Source: Armatimonadota bacterium
GTDB lineage: Bacteria > Armatimonadota > Fimbriimonadia > Fimbriimonadales > Fimbriimonadaceae
Direction of reading: 5' to 3'
Assembly: GCA_003516955.1 (NCBI GenBank)
Contig: DPBN01000185.1
Location: forward strand, 1 to 6,082
Length of the DNA stretch: 6,082 nucleotides
In this document: positions 4,957 through 6,082 of the stretch, piece by piece
Layout: each line of letters begins with the position of its first letter
Position numbering within the stretch: position 1 is the stretch's first letter
Notes under the pieces: generated by a model
The model's input: the letters and a program-made list of their open reading frames with translations, nothing else
Databases searched by the model: none
What the model was told of the DNA's origin: nothing
Program-made: the position numbers and the translations under genes

Positions 4957-5679
4957 ATGTCACGCTATCGCATCGACATTCTTTGCACCGACCGTGGCCA
5001 CCCTGTCTGGCCCCACTTGGAGCGATGGATGCAGGACCATGGACGTCGGCATACCGTGCGCCTGCTCTCCGATCCTCAGGACCTTCGCTCTGGTGACATC
5101 CTCTTCCTGATCTCGTGCACCCGCATCCTCCCACCGAGCCTTCTGCAGAACTACCGCAAGGCTCTCGTTTGCCACGCCAGCGACCTTCCCAAAGGGCGGG
5201 GCTGGTCGCCGTGGGTCTGGGACGTCCTCCGTGGAGCTCCGGAGATCTGCGTCACGCTCCTCGAAGCCGCTGAGGAGGTGGACAGCGGACCCATCTGGTT
5301 CAAGGAGAGGTTCCGCCTCCAAGGCCACGAACTCGCCGACGAAATCCAACTAAGGCTGTTCCAGACGGAGCTGAGGCTCATGGACCGGGCTGTGGAGGAG
5401 TTCGAAACCATCCAGCCGCAGCCCCAAACCTCGGAGGGGGCCAGCTTCTATCCCCGCCGCAGACCGGAGGACAGCCGGATCGACCCTCACGCCACCTTGG
5501 CCCAGTCGTTCGACGCGATCCGCATCGCGGACCCGCTCCGGTACCCGGCCTTCTTCGACTACCGGGGCTATCGGTACCGCATCCGCCTGGAGAAGGTTGG
5601 ACCCGTGCAGGCCGCCGTAGAGGTGGACCCGCCGACGTCTGCGGATCGGGAGCCACACGAGGCCAAGGCCGCTCCCTGA
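4957..5679 (+). CDS. Formyltransferase family protein (Formyl_trans_N fold, HASDLPKGRGW type)
   Basis: A 240-residue protein related to methionyl-tRNA and sugar N-formyltransferases, which transfer formyl from 10-formyl-THF to an amino group. Numbering from the ATG, the hallmark HASDLPKGRGWSPWVW begins at His73, and EEVDSGPIW supplies Asp109, matching the catalytic His and Asp of Fmt. The canonical Asn two residues before the His is Val71 here. The C-terminal part (FYPRRRPEDSRIDP, then RYPAFFDYRGYRYRI) resembles the PEDG..I segment seen in sugar formyltransferases. True Fmt is longer (about 310 residues) with a different C-terminal domain, so this is not Fmt. Relatives I recall sit in surface-polysaccharide loci and may act on amino sugars, but no sugar genes adjoin here. 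ATG 4957 is preferred over GTG 4951, because the TATGAT box puts the predicted +1 near 4954. Substrate unknown. Confidence 0.87.
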   Translation: MSRYRIDILCTDRGHPVWPHLERWMQDHGRRHTVRLLSDPQDLRSGDILFLISCTRILPPSLLQNYRKALVCHASDLPKGRGWSPWVWDVLRGAPEICVTLLEAAEEVDSGPIWFKERFRLQGHELADEIQLRLFQTELRLMDRAVEEFETIQPQPQTSEGASFYPRRRPEDSRIDPHATLAQSFDAIRIADPLRYPAFFDYRGYRYRIRLEKVGPVQAAVEVDPPTSADREPHEAKAAP

Positions 5680-5724
5680 GCCGCCGTCCGCGCATGGTAC
5701 GCTACCGAAAGGCGGCCGAGGGAA

Positions 5725-6082
5725 ATGTTCCGCGATCGTCGGCATGCGGGCGAGCTGCTCGCCGAGCGGTTGGAGGCCTCGGGGTGCCAGGCCGACCTGG
5801 TCCTCGGGGTGCCGCGCGGCGGCGTCGTGGTGGCCGAGCCGGTCGCCCATCGGCTCGGCGTGCCCCTCAACGTCGTCTTGGCGAAGAAGATCGGCCATCC
5901 CGCTCAGCCGGAGTTCGGCGTGGGAGCGGTTGCCGAGGACGGAAGCTGGTGGCTGGACCCCGAATGGGCCGGGCGCCTCGGCTTGTGCGGCGAGCGCCTC
6001 CAGCAAACCCTGGAAAGCCTACGGAGCGCGATCGGGAAATCGCTGGCGCGCTATCGGCGGGTTCTCCCCCCGCCGATTTGCA
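5725..6082 (+). CDS. Phosphoribosyltransferase-family protein, N-terminal part (runs off the right edge)
   Basis: An open frame from ATG 5725 to the window end, 119 complete codons. The N-terminus, with FRDRRHAGELLAERL (2-16), VLGVPRGGVVVAEPVAHRLG (26-45), VPLNVVLAKKIGHP (46-59) and EFGVGAVAEDG (63-73), is typical of small stand-alone type I phosphoribosyltransferase-domain proteins of about 210-220 residues. The PRPP-binding loop (DDG-x-ATG) should lie beyond the window and cannot be checked. These proteins are often annotated as predicted phosphoribosyltransferases, with substrate undetermined. The gene starts 45 bp after the formyltransferase-like stop on the same strand and could share its transcript. 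Upstream purine-rich matches are AAAGGCGG (5708-5715) and GAGGGA, the latter too close to the ATG. Confidence 0.88.
   Translation, partial: MFRDRRHAGELLAERLEASGCQADLVLGVPRGGVVVAEPVAHRLGVPLNVVLAKKIGHPAQPEFGVGAVAEDGSWWLDPEWAGRLGLCGERLQQTLESLRSAIGKSLARYRRVLPPPIC

Noticed and set aside
4957..5679. Methionyl-tRNA formyltransferase (fmt)
   Set aside because: The protein is too short, lacks the Fmt C-terminal domain and the NxHxSLLP motif, and has the HASDLPKGRGW signature of a different subgroup.
5350..6006. Minus-strand open frame of 218 codons opposite the formyltransferase and phosphoribosyltransferase genes
   Set aside because: It spans two recognisable plus-strand genes and has no motif of its own.

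Overview
This is a GC-rich bacterial chromosomal segment, roughly two-thirds G+C by eye. It carries six protein genes and one tRNA gene, packed tightly with short gaps. The genes look like ordinary housekeeping and accessory functions: there is no phage, transposon, plasmid or CRISPR signature. A separate alpha-subunit glycyl-tRNA synthetase marks the host as a bacterium using the alpha/beta type of GlyRS. That argues against Actinobacteria and Deinococcus-Thermus, which normally use the single-chain type. The phylum cannot be fixed from this window.

Left block, minus strand (1-2239), read right to left: a DUF2089-family DNA-binding-like protein overlaps by 4 bp a DUF4097 beta-solenoid protein. 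This two-gene operon is driven by a consensus-like sigma70 promoter whose predicted +1 falls on the A of the start codon, and it ends at a strong intrinsic terminator at 569-604. Just beyond the terminator lies an EVE-domain gene, then a tRNA-Arg with anticodon GCG. The tRNA is cut by the left edge of the window and has its own extended -10 promoter.

Middle block (2381-4876): an M32 metallocarboxypeptidase on the plus strand converges with glyQ on the minus strand. A perfect 9-bp hairpin without a U-tract lies between their 3' ends. glyQ has no glyS beside it on either side and carries an insertion of about 27 residues.

Right block (4957-6082), plus strand: a formyltransferase-fold protein of the HASDLPKGRGW type, divergent from glyQ, is followed after 45 bp by the N-terminal half of a phosphoribosyltransferase that runs off the window.

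Two cross-gene patterns deserve attention. First, four genes have no Shine-Dalgarno but carry a TANNNT box 6-10 nt before the start codon, which suggests leaderless or near-leaderless transcripts. Second, the DUF2089/DUF4097 operon encodes two similar SHOCT-like helical hairpins facing each other across the gene junction, one at the end of the first protein and one at the start of the second. I did not find a convincing new multi-gene system. The DUF2089-DUF4097 pair is the best candidate for undescribed biology.
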